In this document: piece by piece, positions 14,228 to 22,261 of the stretch | How positions within the stretch are numbered: position 1 is the first letter of the stretch | How the letters are laid out: each line of letters opens with the position of its first letter | Origin: SKW197 sp049970095 | GTDB lineage: Archaea > Thermoplasmatota > Thermoplasmata > Lutacidiplasmatales > SKW197 | Length of the DNA stretch: 24,955 nucleotides | Assembly (NCBI GenBank): GCA_049970095.1 | Contig: JBMFNP010000025.1 | Coordinates: 1-24,955, forward strand | Direction of reading: 5' to 3' | The notes under the pieces: model-generated | What the model saw: only the letters and a program-made list of their open reading frames with translations | Database searches by the model: none | What the model was told of the DNA's origin: nothing | Position numbers and translations under genes: made by a program

Positions 14228-16070
14228 TTATCTTTCTCACAATTTCATTAACCAGTTTTCCATCTGCCCTGCCGCGCAATTTTCCCATCGCCAGTCCCAT
14301 AAGTGCACCTTCTGTATTGGGTTTTGTACGAATTTCAGGGTGGCTCTCCCATAGTTCCAACACAATCTTCTCAATTTCTTCTCGCCTTAATTTTTCAACC
14401 CCTGATTTTTCTATCGCTTTCTCAATGTTTGTTTCACCCAGCAAATATGCCTCCACAACCTTTTCAATACCCTCTTTTGCAAATCTTCCATCATTGTATG
14501 CCTCAAAAATTTGTGCAAGGGCTTCAGCACTCAATTTCTCTGTGTCCAGTCCCTTGACAGAAAGTTCAGCAAGTGTGTTTGTAAGCACTCTGGCAATTTC
14601 ATTAATCGCACCTGGAAATTTTTTAGCTAATGTTTCAAATTCCATATCTCTCCAATTCCTGATTATCTGGCGTGCAATTTCAGCACTTATTCCATACTCC
14701 TTTTTGAACCTTTCCACTTTTGTACTGAAATCCTCAATCTGGATAAGTTGGGAGAAATCTAGTGCACCCACATTTATTGGAGGCACATCTGTTTCAGGGT
14801 ACATTCTTGCACCCCCAGGGAGAGGTCTGCTGTATTTTGTGGTCCCATCTGGTAGCGGATCACGGGTCTCTTCAGGTATGCCCTCAATTGCTTTTTTTGC
14901 TCTGAGAATCACAGCCCTCAAACCTTTCTCTGCGATCTCTGGTTTCTCTGCAGCGAGCACAAACGCATCTGTTGGTGAAAGTGCAAGTTTCTCACGGATT
15001 GCATTTATCTCCTCCAAGCTGATGCCATAACCAGGCAACTCATCAGAATGAAAGATGCCTCCAAGCCCGAATACCCTTGCATGCTGTGCTAGTTCATACC
15101 CAAGGCGATGCACATCCTCTCCTTTCCTTCCAAGCAAGCCCGCAAACCCCATCAGTTTTACGCACAGCACTTTCCCACCGCTGGCAATCGCCTTCTTAAT
15201 CACATTGGAATTTGAATTTTTCAGAATTTCGCTCACATCATAAATTTCCTCGCACACAGAAGCCTTTCGCTCCCTCAATTTGCGAGCAACTTCTATCAAT
15301 TTGAGCTGGCGCAACGCCTCATTTTTCACATATTCTGGAAGCATATTTAACTCCTGAACACCCTTTATTTCAACCCTTGCACCTCCAGCAATTGAAATAT
15401 TGAGGTCCTCACGAATTGTGCCTATGCCCCTTTTCACTTTTTTTGTAGCACGAAGCAAAAGCCCTATATTTTCCGCAACTTCACGGGCTTGCTCTGGTGT
15501 ATGAATATCTGGAGTGGTTGCGATTTCTATCAGAGGAATTCCGAGACGGTCAAGGCGGTATGTAATTTCTCTGCCAGCACTTTCAATTTTTCTTGCTGCA
15601 TCCTCCTCAATGCATATTGTGGGAATCCCGATTTCCCCATGCTCTGTTTTCAGTTTTCCGGCTGTGGCAACAAGCGCAGTTCTCTGGAAGCCAGTAGTAT
15701 TTGAACCATCAACAACTATTTTTCGCATCACATGAATTTCATCCACAATGTTTGCATTTACATATTTTGCTATGCTGAGCACCACACGAAGTGCCTCAGG
15801 GTTCATATTATGCGGGGGCTCCTCATCGCATTCCACAAGACACGAGCTTCCTCCAACTGTTTCATACCTAAAAATCAGATTTCGCTCTGAAGTTTCTCTT
15901 GCAGCCACATCAATTTCACCGCTCTCACCTGCAGAAGCCCTCAGCTTTCGCACAAAATTCCCGAGCACCTCATCTTTCAAAATTGAATCACAATTGCAGA
16001 AAAGTTTTTTTGTGTCTAGCTGCTGATGAATCTCAAGCCCTACCTTTAACCCTATGCCTTCCCACTCCAT
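14205..16070 (-). CDS. gatE: glutamyl-tRNA(Gln) amidotransferase subunit E
   Basis: GatE binds Glu-tRNA(Gln), phosphorylates the glutamyl group and, with GatD-supplied ammonia, forms Gln-tRNA(Gln). Archaea without GlnRS depend on it. The 621 aa start GLKVGLEIHQQLDTKKLFC, the GatB/GatE N-terminal signature, and continue with CDEEPPHNMN and DGSNTTGFQRT. An AspRS-like insert occupies roughly residues 275-390 (LMGFAGLLGRKGEDVHRLGYEL region). The C-terminal helical and YqeY-like tail ends with EGALMGLAMGKLRGRADGKLVNEIVRK. The length is normal. It follows gatD after 2 bp, with a ribosome-binding site GGGAGGT within the end of gatD. Confidence 0.97.
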   Translation of the reverse strand: MEWEGIGLKVGLEIHQQLDTKKLFCNCDSILKDEVLGNFVRKLRASAGESGEIDVAARETSERNLIFRYETVGGSSCLVECDEEPPHNMNPEALRVVLSIAKYVNANIVDEIHVMRKIVVDGSNTTGFQRTALVATAGKLKTEHGEIGIPTICIEEDAARKIESAGREITYRLDRLGIPLIEIATTPDIHTPEQAREVAENIGLLLRATKKVKRGIGTIREDLNISIAGGARVEIKGVQELNMLPEYVKNEALRQLKLIEVARKLRERKASVCEEIYDVSEILKNSNSNVIKKAIASGGKVLCVKLMGFAGLLGRKGEDVHRLGYELAQHARVFGLGGIFHSDELPGYGISLEEINAIREKLALSPTDAFVLAAEKPEIAEKGLRAVILRAKKAIEGIPEETRDPLPDGTTKYSRPLPGGARMYPETDVPPINVGALDFSQLIQIEDFSTKVERFKKEYGISAEIARQIIRNWRDMEFETLAKKFPGAINEIARVLTNTLAELSVKGLDTEKLSAEALAQIFEAYNDGRFAKEGIEKVVEAYLLGETNIEKAIEKSGVEKLRREEIEKIVLELWESHPEIRTKPNTEGALMGLAMGKLRGRADGKLVNEIVRKIISRNSQS

Positions 16071-16072
16071 AC

Positions 16073-17341
16073 CTATACCTCCCTCCTCTCAGTGATTTCA
16101 CCCGCAATGTTCTGTTCCATCATTGCTCTAACCTCCTCAGAATTTTTAGCATGTGCAAGCACCCACATCAATTTCACATAAGCAGTTTCTGGCAACATAT
16201 CCTTACCATCTATCACTCCTGCTTTCAGGAGTTCACGCCCTGTAGAATACACATTCATGTTCACTGTGCCAAACAGACACTGGGAAGTCATAACTACAAA
16301 ACCACCATTCCGTATGTAATCTCTTATTACTGGTACAAATTTGGAATTCACATGTCCAAGCCCTGTGCCTGCAATCACCACTCCTTTTGTACCCTCAAAA
16401 AACATTCTGAATTTTCTTTCATGAATGCCTGGATAGAAGTAAAGTAAGCTCACATTTTCTTCCACCTTTGTATCAAATTTCAGAGTGGAGGGTTTTCTAT
16501 AATCTCCTTTGATTTCCAGTCTTTCTCCTTCAATATACCCGATGGGATCAGTGTTCACACTTCTGAATGCATCCCTTCTGCTGGTGTGCATCTTTCGCAC
16601 CTTTGTTCCCCTGTGAATTGCACACCTTGTATCTGAGGTGTTTTCATGCATCACAACACACACTTCCCCCATATCTGCCACCGCAGCAAGTTTTACTGCA
16701 GCGTAAAGGTTTAGATAGGCATCGCTTGAGGGACGGTCAGAGGAACGCTGGGCACCTACCAGCACCAAAGGACCTGGGAGTGACTGGAACATGAATGAAA
16801 GCATAGCAGCTGTATATCCCATTGTATCAGTGCCGTGTGTCACCACCACTCCCCTGGAATCCCTGAATTTCTCTGCAATACTTTCTGCCAGTTGTTGCCA
16901 TGTTTTCACATCCATATCCTCGCTTAAAATACTGAAAAGGATTTCTGGCTGAATATTTGCAATGCTGAATAGTTCTGGAATTGCTGCCACAAGTTCACCT
17001 GGAGATTTTGCAGGATGCACTGCACCTGTGCGGTAGTCCACATAACTCGCTATTGTCCCTCCGGTTCCGAGCAAGGCAACAGATGGGTGCTGGGGTTTTT
17101 TTTCAACCACACTTTCCTTGCGTTCCCCCAATCCCCCTTTTGCCAGTAGCTCTAAACTCTTTATCTTTTCAATTGCAATTCCCACATTGTATCCATTTTT
17201 CAGCTTCAAAATTAACACATCTGGAATGCTGAATTCATGATGGGGCATAATTATGCCTGTAAACTCCCCATTGGAGGCAGTAATTTTCACTGTGTCCCCA
17301 ACATCCAGGTTATTTGCTCTCAGAAACTCTTTGTAGTTCAT
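16073..17341 (-). CDS. gatD: glutamyl-tRNA(Gln) amidotransferase subunit D
   Basis: GatD is the asparaginase-like glutaminase that supplies ammonia to GatE. An N-terminal beta-domain (DVGDTVKITASNGEFTGIIM) precedes the L-asparaginase fold. The first catalytic threonine is in LLGTGGTIASYVD, the second threonine and aspartate in VVTHGTDTMGYTA, and the lysine of related enzymes lies in the region of LVGAQRSSDRPSSDAYLNL. The C-terminal domain includes GVVIAGTGLGHV. The open frame allows a GTG at 17347 two codons earlier, but ATG 17341 (MNYKEFLR) is the more usual start. It lies 34 bp after rpoN, so it may be cotranscribed with the ribosomal block. Confidence 0.96.
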   Translation of the reverse strand: MNYKEFLRANNLDVGDTVKITASNGEFTGIIMPHHEFSIPDVLILKLKNGYNVGIAIEKIKSLELLAKGGLGERKESVVEKKPQHPSVALLGTGGTIASYVDYRTGAVHPAKSPGELVAAIPELFSIANIQPEILFSILSEDMDVKTWQQLAESIAEKFRDSRGVVVTHGTDTMGYTAAMLSFMFQSLPGPLVLVGAQRSSDRPSSDAYLNLYAAVKLAAVADMGEVCVVMHENTSDTRCAIHRGTKVRKMHTSRRDAFRSVNTDPIGYIEGERLEIKGDYRKPSTLKFDTKVEENVSLLYFYPGIHERKFRMFFEGTKGVVIAGTGLGHVNSKFVPVIRDYIRNGGFVVMTSQCLFGTVNMNVYSTGRELLKAGVIDGKDMLPETAYVKLMWVLAHAKNSEEVRAMMEQNIAGEITERREV

Positions 17342-17375
17342 GAACACGGAATAGATTTAGTGATAATGAATTTTT

Positions 17376-17567
17376 TCAATCAAACTTAGCAATATCGTCA
17401 ATCAGGTCCGCATGTGTGAGGAGCATTCTCCTGCAGCAGTATCTTTTGAGCCCCAGGCTATCCAGCACATCACCGGGTTTTTCGCCGTTTTCCACCCTTT
17501 TTTTGAATACCTCATAGTAGGAGCCAATTACCTTGCCGCATGTGAAGCATCTTACTGGTATCATCAT
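17376..17567 (-). CDS. rpoN: DNA-directed RNA polymerase subunit N (Rpb10 homologue)
   Basis: This small zinc-binding subunit joins the RpoD/RpoL assembly platform of archaeal RNA polymerase. It is 63 residues with the invariant pattern MIPVRCFTCGKVIG (Cys7, Cys10) and KRYCCRRMLLTH (Cys44, Cys45). The family's strict atypical zinc site CxxC...CC is intact. It starts MM; either ATG (17567 or 17564) is possible. The ribosome-binding site AGGTGAG includes the uS9 stop codon. The order uS9-rpoN is a common archaeal arrangement; the rpoK and uS2 genes that often follow are absent, replaced by gatDE. Confidence 0.97.
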   Translation of the reverse strand: MMIPVRCFTCGKVIGSYYEVFKKRVENGEKPGDVLDSLGLKRYCCRRMLLTHADLIDDIAKFD

Positions 17568-17573
17568 ATTTTC

Positions 17574-17972
17574 TCACCTGTATGATTTCTGGCGTTTCTT
17601 TCTTGCACCTCTGCCGCCAGGTTTCTTCGGGAGTTTCCGTCTTGGGTCGCTTACAAGTAAGTTTCTGTCCGTTTTTTTAAACAGTTCTTCAAGTGCCTTG
17701 TCTCCAAGGAATTTGACAAGTCCTTTTGCGATTGCTGTTCTAACAGCAGATGCCTGTCCCATTATACCTCCACCCCTCACATCCACATCAATATCCACCT
17801 TAAGGGCTTTCTCTCTTGCAAGAATAAGGGGCTCCATCATTTTCAATCTCGCAAGTTCTGGTTGATAGATTTCAATAGGCACTTTATTCACCCTAACCCT
17901 CCCCTTTCCTTCGCGCACATGTGCCCTTGCAACCGCACTTTTTCTTTTTCCACTTGTTGTGATCACATTCAT
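17574..17972 (-). CDS. rps9: 30S ribosomal protein uS9
   Basis: The 132-aa protein opens VITTSGKRKSAVARAHVREG, the uS9 N-terminal signature. It carries VDVRGGGIMGQASAVRTAIA and ends in the basic tail DPRRKLPKKPGGRGARKKRQ followed by KSYR, whose C-terminal arginine contacts P-site tRNA. The length is typical. A near-perfect Shine-Dalgarno GGAGGT (17979-17984) lies 6 nt before the ATG and begins right at the uL13 stop (TAAGGAGGT), so the genes are tightly coupled. Confidence 0.98.
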   Translation of the reverse strand: MNVITTSGKRKSAVARAHVREGKGRVRVNKVPIEIYQPELARLKMMEPLILAREKALKVDIDVDVRGGGIMGQASAVRTAIAKGLVKFLGDKALEELFKKTDRNLLVSDPRRKLPKKPGGRGARKKRQKSYR

Positions 17973-17984
17973 GAGATTACCTCC

Positions 17985-18407
17985 TTAAAACTTCGCACCC
18001 AGTTCTTTTGAGAGTTCACCCAAACTCATAAATTTGACCTTTCCTTCGCCTACAGCTTCAGGAACACTCACCTGTTTGTATGAGAGATACTCTGGGGGTA
18101 CGCCTATAAACACCTTCAACCTTCTGTATGCCTCTCTCCCACGCTTTGATTTGGCATAAGGGAGCATCCCCCTTACAGTTCTGCGCAAAATTCTATCTGG
18201 CATTCTCGGGAAGAAAGGTCCCTTTCTCTTTCGCACATTTCCTGCAGCTCTCTTTTTCAGATAGTTCTCAATTATCTGGCGTCTGGAGCCAGTTATTATC
18301 GCTTTTTCCGCATTAAGGACTACCACTTCCTCCCCATCCAGTAGCAGTTTTGCTACTTCGGAGCATAACCTTCCCAGAATTTTCCCAGTGGCATCTATCA
18401 CTATCAC
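17985..18407 (-). CDS. rpl13: 50S ribosomal protein uL13
   Basis: The 140-aa protein has the archaeal uL13 pattern: IVIDATGKILGRLCSEVAK, VVVLNAEKAIITGSR, then FPRMPDRILRRTVRGMLPYA and GREAYRRLKVFIGVP. It starts with GTG (18405-18407). The ribosome-binding site GGGGTGAG overlaps the eL18 stop codon, so its translation is coupled to the previous gene. It is the second gene of the eL18-uL13-uS9-rpoN block. Confidence 0.97.
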   Translation of the reverse strand: MIVIDATGKILGRLCSEVAKLLLDGEEVVVLNAEKAIITGSRRQIIENYLKKRAAGNVRKRKGPFFPRMPDRILRRTVRGMLPYAKSKRGREAYRRLKVFIGVPPEYLSYKQVSVPEAVGEGKVKFMSLGELSKELGAKF

Positions 18408-18411
18408 TTTC

Positions 18412-18771
18412 TCACCCCAGAATCCTCACATTGGTTCCCTTGGGATTTTCAGCCAGTAATTCTCTGAGTGAGAGCACTCTTCCACCAGCCTTTGTAACTT
18501 TTTCAATGGCACTTGCACTTGCTGCATACGCTGCTACAGTTACAGGTTTCTTTATTTCCCCAGCACCCAGTAGTTTTCCAGGCACAATTATTGTTTCATG
18601 GGGTGTTGCAAATCGCTCTATCTTGCTCACATTTACTTCTGCACGGTTTCTGTTGGAGCCCTCAAGACGAAATGCAACATCTCGCCAGATTGGTGCATCT
18701 GCTTCTCTGGATTTTTTCTTCAGGTCCAGGATCAGATTCACCAGTTCGGGGTTTGTTTTTTTATTTTTCAT
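18412..18771 (-). CDS. rpl18e: 50S ribosomal protein eL18 (L18e)
   Basis: The 119-aa protein matches archaeal L18e: NPELVNLILDLKKKSREADA, then PIWRDVAFRLEGSNRNRAEVN with the family's conserved WRDVA-like core, and VPGKLLGAGEIKKPVTVAA. The C-terminus RELLAENPKGTNVRILG is also typical. ATG 18771 follows a strong Shine-Dalgarno GGAGGAG six nt upstream, unlike the leaderless genes nearby. It is the first gene of the block. In many archaea rpoD precedes it; here the neighbour is a divergent protease gene. Confidence 0.97.
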   Translation of the reverse strand: MKNKKTNPELVNLILDLKKKSREADAPIWRDVAFRLEGSNRNRAEVNVSKIERFATPHETIIVPGKLLGAGEIKKPVTVAAYAASASAIEKVTKAGGRVLSLRELLAENPKGTNVRILG

Positions 18772-18814
18772 ATCTGACTCCTCCGATGTTGTGCTTACAC
18801 CTAAAATGGAAGGG

Positions 18815-18822
18815 TTAATAAT
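18815..18822 (-). promoter_or_regulatory. possible TATA box of the ribosomal protein block
   Basis: On the minus strand attattaa lies about 47 nt before the eL18 ATG. That predicts a leader of about 20-25 nt carrying the GGAGGAG site. The match is moderate. Confidence 0.3.
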
Positions 18823-18859
18823 GGTTGCGGTGCAGAGTATCCAATGAAAACTACAAACC

Positions 18860-18868
18860 CTTATATTT
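18860..18868 (+). promoter_or_regulatory. TATA box of the M50 protease gene
   Basis: The element cttatattt is centred about 26 nt before ATG 18890, predicting a leaderless transcript. The sequence between is pyrimidine-rich (cccctctttttttcctcctc). Confidence 0.55.
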
Positions 18869-18889
18869 CCCCTCTTTTTTTCCTCCTCA

Positions 18890-20227
18890 ATGGCTGATTT
18901 GCAATCAATTTTAATTGCTATTCTGGTGATAGGTGTTTACTCACTTGCTGTACTTGTACTCTGGAAATTGAAATACCTTGAAAAATACAATTTTGTACCC
19001 TGGGCAGGACCAATTCTGATGTGGAAGACCCAGCGAGGCAAGGCAGTACTGGACAAACTTGCAAAGCACAGAAGGTGCTGCGAATTATACGGAAATATAA
19101 GCATTGCGATTACAGTAATTTCAATGTTTTTCATTACTGGCTTGCTTTTGTGGTCAGTTTCAAAGGTTAGTTTGATTCCTAAGGAAAAGGCACCTTCGCC
19201 AGAACTCCTGCTTGGAATTCCAGGCATTAATCCAGTTATCCCTGTATTCTACGGAATTATAGCTCTCGTGATTGCAATTGTTTTTCATGAACTGGCACAT
19301 GGCGTGCTTTCCAGGGCTGGAAATATTACAGTGAACTCCATGGGAATAATTTTTTTTATTTTTCCAATCGGAGCATTTGTAGAGCCAGATGAGGAACAGT
19401 TGCTGAAAACGGAGCGCATGAAACGGAGTAGGGTAGTTGCTGTAGGCCCAGCAACAAATATGTTCATAGCGCTGATTTCCCTTTTAATTTTTTCCTTGGT
19501 GTTTGCACCCTGCATCCAGCCAAAGGCAGAGGGAATTGGAATTGTAGGTGTGGAGAAGGACGCACCTGCAAGCCACACATCTCTCCAGCCGTATGACATC
19601 TTGCTTTCAATAAATGGCACAAGGGTGAAAGATTACTCGGAGTTTAAAAAGGCACTCAACTCCACCATGCCAGGCCAGACGGTGGAAATTGAGTTTTACT
19701 CAAAATCAAGTGGAAAGGTTTTGAAGGAAAATCTAACGCTGGGAAATAAGTATGACTACATTCCATCTGAAGAGAACAGAAACAAATCCTACATTGGAAT
19801 TTCCATGCTTCCACTTGATCTCACTGGTTTTAAAAATGAACTTGAGAACCCGTTCCATGATGGAATTGGGAGTTTTCTTACATTTATCAGTTTACCATTT
19901 CTCGGGCTTTCTCCCATTGATGAACGCATAGGAAGTTTTTATACAATAAATGCACCCATAGAGCCTGGCTTGTTTTTTATCCTTTTCAACATTTTTTACT
20001 GGGTATTCTGGATAAATCTAATGGTGGCACTCACAAATGCCCTTCCTTCGCTCCCTCTTGATGCTGGCTACCTTGTAAGAGATGGAATTTTCATTTTGCT
20101 GAGCCGCACAAAAATGAAGGATGAGAAAAAGGAGAAGGTTGTGAAAAATGCAATGATTTGCATAGGGCTGGTTGTGTTATTCCTCATTCTTTTCCAAATT
20201 ATCGGACCGAGAGTTTTCGGGGTGTAG
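18890..20227 (+). CDS. site-2 protease family (M50) intramembrane metalloprotease with PDZ domain
   Basis: The 445-aa polytopic membrane protein has hydrophobic helices at about residues 5-25, 70-92 and 118-132, and several near the C-terminus. The zinc motif HELAH is at 133-137 within a helix (IAIVFHELAHGVL). The second metal-ligand motif is NALPSLPLDAGYLVRDG with Asp near 391; it reads LDAG rather than the common LDGG. A PDZ-like domain lies between (about 215-295, GIVGVEKDAPASHTSLQPYD then ILLSINGTRV). S2P proteases cleave transmembrane helices in signalling or quality control; the substrate here is unknown. The small metallopeptidase gene starts 4 bp after its stop. Confidence 0.92.
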   Translation: MADLQSILIAILVIGVYSLAVLVLWKLKYLEKYNFVPWAGPILMWKTQRGKAVLDKLAKHRRCCELYGNISIAITVISMFFITGLLLWSVSKVSLIPKEKAPSPELLLGIPGINPVIPVFYGIIALVIAIVFHELAHGVLSRAGNITVNSMGIIFFIFPIGAFVEPDEEQLLKTERMKRSRVVAVGPATNMFIALISLLIFSLVFAPCIQPKAEGIGIVGVEKDAPASHTSLQPYDILLSINGTRVKDYSEFKKALNSTMPGQTVEIEFYSKSSGKVLKENLTLGNKYDYIPSEENRNKSYIGISMLPLDLTGFKNELENPFHDGIGSFLTFISLPFLGLSPIDERIGSFYTINAPIEPGLFFILFNIFYWVFWINLMVALTNALPSLPLDAGYLVRDGIFILLSRTKMKDEKKEKVVKNAMICIGLVVLFLILFQIIGPRVFGV

Positions 20228-20231
20228 TTCC

Positions 20232-20900
20232 ATGGGCGTGCAGATTGATCAGGTAAGGTACACAAGGCGAAAAAACATTATGTTGAAGATTGATAGGGAT
20301 GGAAGGTTGATTGTGCTGGCGCCATTGCACACTGGAAAAAGGGAGATCCATGAAGCGGTTAACAGGCATAGAAAATGGATTGAGAAAACAAGGGAGCGTG
20401 TGCTGGCAAGAAAGAGTGCAGAAAACAGGGTATATGAAGAAGGTACAAAGCTTTACTATGGAGGAATGGAGTATCCACTGATAGTTGTGGAAGGTGTGGA
20501 TGAACCCTTAAAATTTGAAAATGGTTTTTTGCTTCGGAAGGACATGCTTCCATGTGCAAAGGAAGTGCTCAGGGAGTGGTATCTTTGCGAGGCGAAAATG
20601 AAACTCCCGGTGATTGCAAAACAAATTGCAAAGATGCACGGGCTCAAATTTAAAAAAGTAAGGGTGACAAGGGCAGAGCGGAGATGGGGGTCATGCTCAG
20701 ATGAAAATAATATTTCTCTTTCTTACAGGCTAATTATGTTGCCGCAATCTGCAATGGAGTATGTGATTATCCATGAACTTGCACATCTGAAGGAAAAGAA
20801 CCATTCAAAAAAATTCTGGGCACTTGTGGAGAAAATGATGCCTGATTATAAAATCCACAGAAAGTGGATCAGAGAGCACTCCCATATACTGAGAATTTGA
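20232..20900 (+). CDS. YgjP-like (DUF45) metallopeptidase domain protein
   Basis: The 222-aa soluble protein has the gluzincin motif HELAH (residues 181-185), the third ligand in EKNHSKKFW (His about 192), and the family-defining VTRAERRWGSCS segment before them. The N-terminal half (RYTRRKNIMLKIDRDGRLIV, ending in LAPLHTG) is the usual beta-rich part of the YgjP/DUF45 family. The function is unproven; the fold is related to SprT/WLM proteases. The open frame extends upstream to 20172 but that overlaps the protease gene; ATG 20232, 4 bp after the previous stop, gives a proper family N-terminus. It is coexpressed with the M50 protease. Confidence 0.88.
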   Translation: MGVQIDQVRYTRRKNIMLKIDRDGRLIVLAPLHTGKREIHEAVNRHRKWIEKTRERVLARKSAENRVYEEGTKLYYGGMEYPLIVVEGVDEPLKFENGFLLRKDMLPCAKEVLREWYLCEAKMKLPVIAKQIAKMHGLKFKKVRVTRAERRWGSCSDENNISLSYRLIMLPQSAMEYVIIHELAHLKEKNHSKKFWALVEKMMPDYKIHRKWIREHSHILRI

Positions 20901-20930
20901 ACTCATTTTTTCCCAGAATGCAAAGCAAAG

Positions 20931-20939
20931 CATATATAT
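20931..20939 (+). promoter_or_regulatory. TATA box of the surface-protein operon
   Basis: The element catatatat is centred about 29 nt before ATG 20964, predicting a leaderless or very short-leader mRNA for the operon. Confidence 0.55.
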
Positions 20940-20963
20940 CATGAGTGCAATTTAATATGAGAA

Positions 20964-21740
20964 ATGAAAGGAAAAATAAAGGCTGTGATTGTGGTACTCC
21001 TCCTTCTGGCATTGACAACAGGGGTGATGAGCACACAGCATGCGTTGTTTCCGTCTCCTAGCGCAAATTCAGAGATTTCCGCTAAAACTTCCAGAATTCA
21101 GTTGATTGCAAGAGATATAGATGAGTTCGCATATAACACAACATCTCCCCATACTGAGTATCTGCTTAACAATTCATCTGGCACATTCCTGCTGAAACTT
21201 GGGAAATGGATGGGTGGCGCAAACCGTTCCTGGCTCTGCGCTTTTGGAATAGTAAATGTTGAGCCATATCCCATATATATCATGTCTGCAAGCGTCTCCG
21301 GAGATTTTGCGAACTGGCTCCGCATCTATGCACACGCAAATCCAAATCTACCTGCAGATAACTCTACATTCCGCCCAGGGATTGTGCAGGAGAAGGATGC
21401 AAATTTCACACTGCTCTGGAACGGTGATGGAAAAGGAAGGCAGAGCACAGCCCATACATACTGGAAACTTTCAAATGCCACTGGATATGTTGACACATAC
21501 CTAGGTTATGATAATAACACATCATATGATGGGGGAGCGTGGCCCTATAACAATGCAACCTGGGATGGAAATAACAATCTGTGGATATATAACTCAACAA
21601 CCCAGCATCTAATAAATGACACCGCACCCTATGGAATTGCGAATTTTGTGTGGATTGAGGTTGTGCTTATTGTGCCCACAGGTGTAGATACAAAAGATTA
21701 CACATGCACAATAAAATTCAATCTGGAGAGTGAAACATGA
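20964..21740 (+). CDS. secreted, sequon-rich protein of unknown function
   Basis: The 258-aa protein has a clear signal peptide (basic MKGKIK, then AVIVVLLLLALTTGVMS) and no second membrane helix. The mature part is beta-rich and full of N-x-S/T sequons (NTTS, NNSS, NRSW, NSTF, NFTL, NATG, NTSY, NSTT, NDTA), suggesting a heavily N-glycosylated extracellular domain. Aromatic and Asn/Asp-rich stretches (YDGGAWPYNNATWDGNNNLW) recall lectin-like or Ig-like folds. Its TGA overlaps the start of the next gene (ATGA), so the two are coupled and probably work together at the cell surface. No named family is recognised. Confidence 0.8.
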   Translation: MKGKIKAVIVVLLLLALTTGVMSTQHALFPSPSANSEISAKTSRIQLIARDIDEFAYNTTSPHTEYLLNNSSGTFLLKLGKWMGGANRSWLCAFGIVNVEPYPIYIMSASVSGDFANWLRIYAHANPNLPADNSTFRPGIVQEKDANFTLLWNGDGKGRQSTAHTYWKLSNATGYVDTYLGYDNNTSYDGGAWPYNNATWDGNNNLWIYNSTTQHLINDTAPYGIANFVWIEVVLIVPTGVDTKDYTCTIKFNLESET

Positions 21741-22261
21741 GGAAGAAGGTGATTGTGAGCCTGTGTGTGATTATTCTTCTTACCACAACATGGATTTATC
21801 TTGATTCCAGTGCAAAACAGTATCTTTCCGCACCCCTAAATGCGAATACAAATATTACGAGGGCTGAGACTCCGAGAACAATGTTCATGCATAACAACAC
21901 AACAGGCACCCCGCAGTTAATTACAAATGGAACATATGGAACAAGAGATCCCACATATTATGAGAGCATTCCCTCAGGCACAAACAAAACATGGGTTTCT
22001 GTGCCTCCAATTGATGAGGAAAGGTACATTGACAATATTTATGCGAGATTGTATCTTGAGCCTAGGCTTGAACTTGAGCGTCTGTTTAGTGCAGTTCCTG
22101 ACACACGCGCACTCCAGCATGGAATTCTGAATTTCAGCGGTGATGCTGGGAGTTCAAAAATAAATGGCACTGCAGGGAGTGAGGCGGGTTTCAGTGTTGC
22201 AGTTGTGGATTTAAACAATGATGGCTATGATGATGTGGTGATAGGGGCACCATATAACTAA
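21737..22261 (+). CDS. 5' part of a large FG-GAP surface protein, ended by an in-frame TAA
   Basis: This 174-codon frame encodes a signal peptide or anchor (MRKKVIVSLCVIILLTTTWI), a sequon-rich linker (NITR, NNTT, NGTY, NKTW), and the start of an FG-GAP/integrin-type repeat: FSVAVVDLNNDGYDDVVIGAP, with the calcium loop D-x-N-x-D-G-x-x-D. It then stops at TAA (22259-22261), mid-repeat. The following codons continue the same repeat in the same frame. In the next repeat the aligned residue is serine (GAPDNSSG), so TCA to TAA would explain it by one base change. As it stands the product would be a truncated secreted fragment with an incomplete propeller blade. See the entry from 22262. Confidence 0.75.
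   Translation: MRKKVIVSLCVIILLTTTWIYLDSSAKQYLSAPLNANTNITRAETPRTMFMHNNTTGTPQLITNGTYGTRDPTYYESIPSGTNKTWVSVPPIDEERYIDNIYARLYLEPRLELERLFSAVPDTRALQHGILNFSGDAGSSKINGTAGSEAGFSVAVVDLNNDGYDDVVIGAPYN

Noticed and set aside
14317..15030. 237-aa plus-strand ORF inside gatE
   Set aside because: It is wholly antisense to a full-length, clearly recognisable GatE and has Ser/Phe-rich shadow composition.
20172..20231. N-terminal extension of the YgjP-like protein
   Set aside because: It overlaps the end of the M50 protease by 56 bp and adds residues that do not match the family; ATG 20232 is better placed.
22259..22261. TAA explained as a reassigned codon
   Set aside because: TAA is used as an ordinary stop elsewhere in the window (for example hypB, tupA, tupC, radical SAM), so genome-wide reassignment is unlikely.
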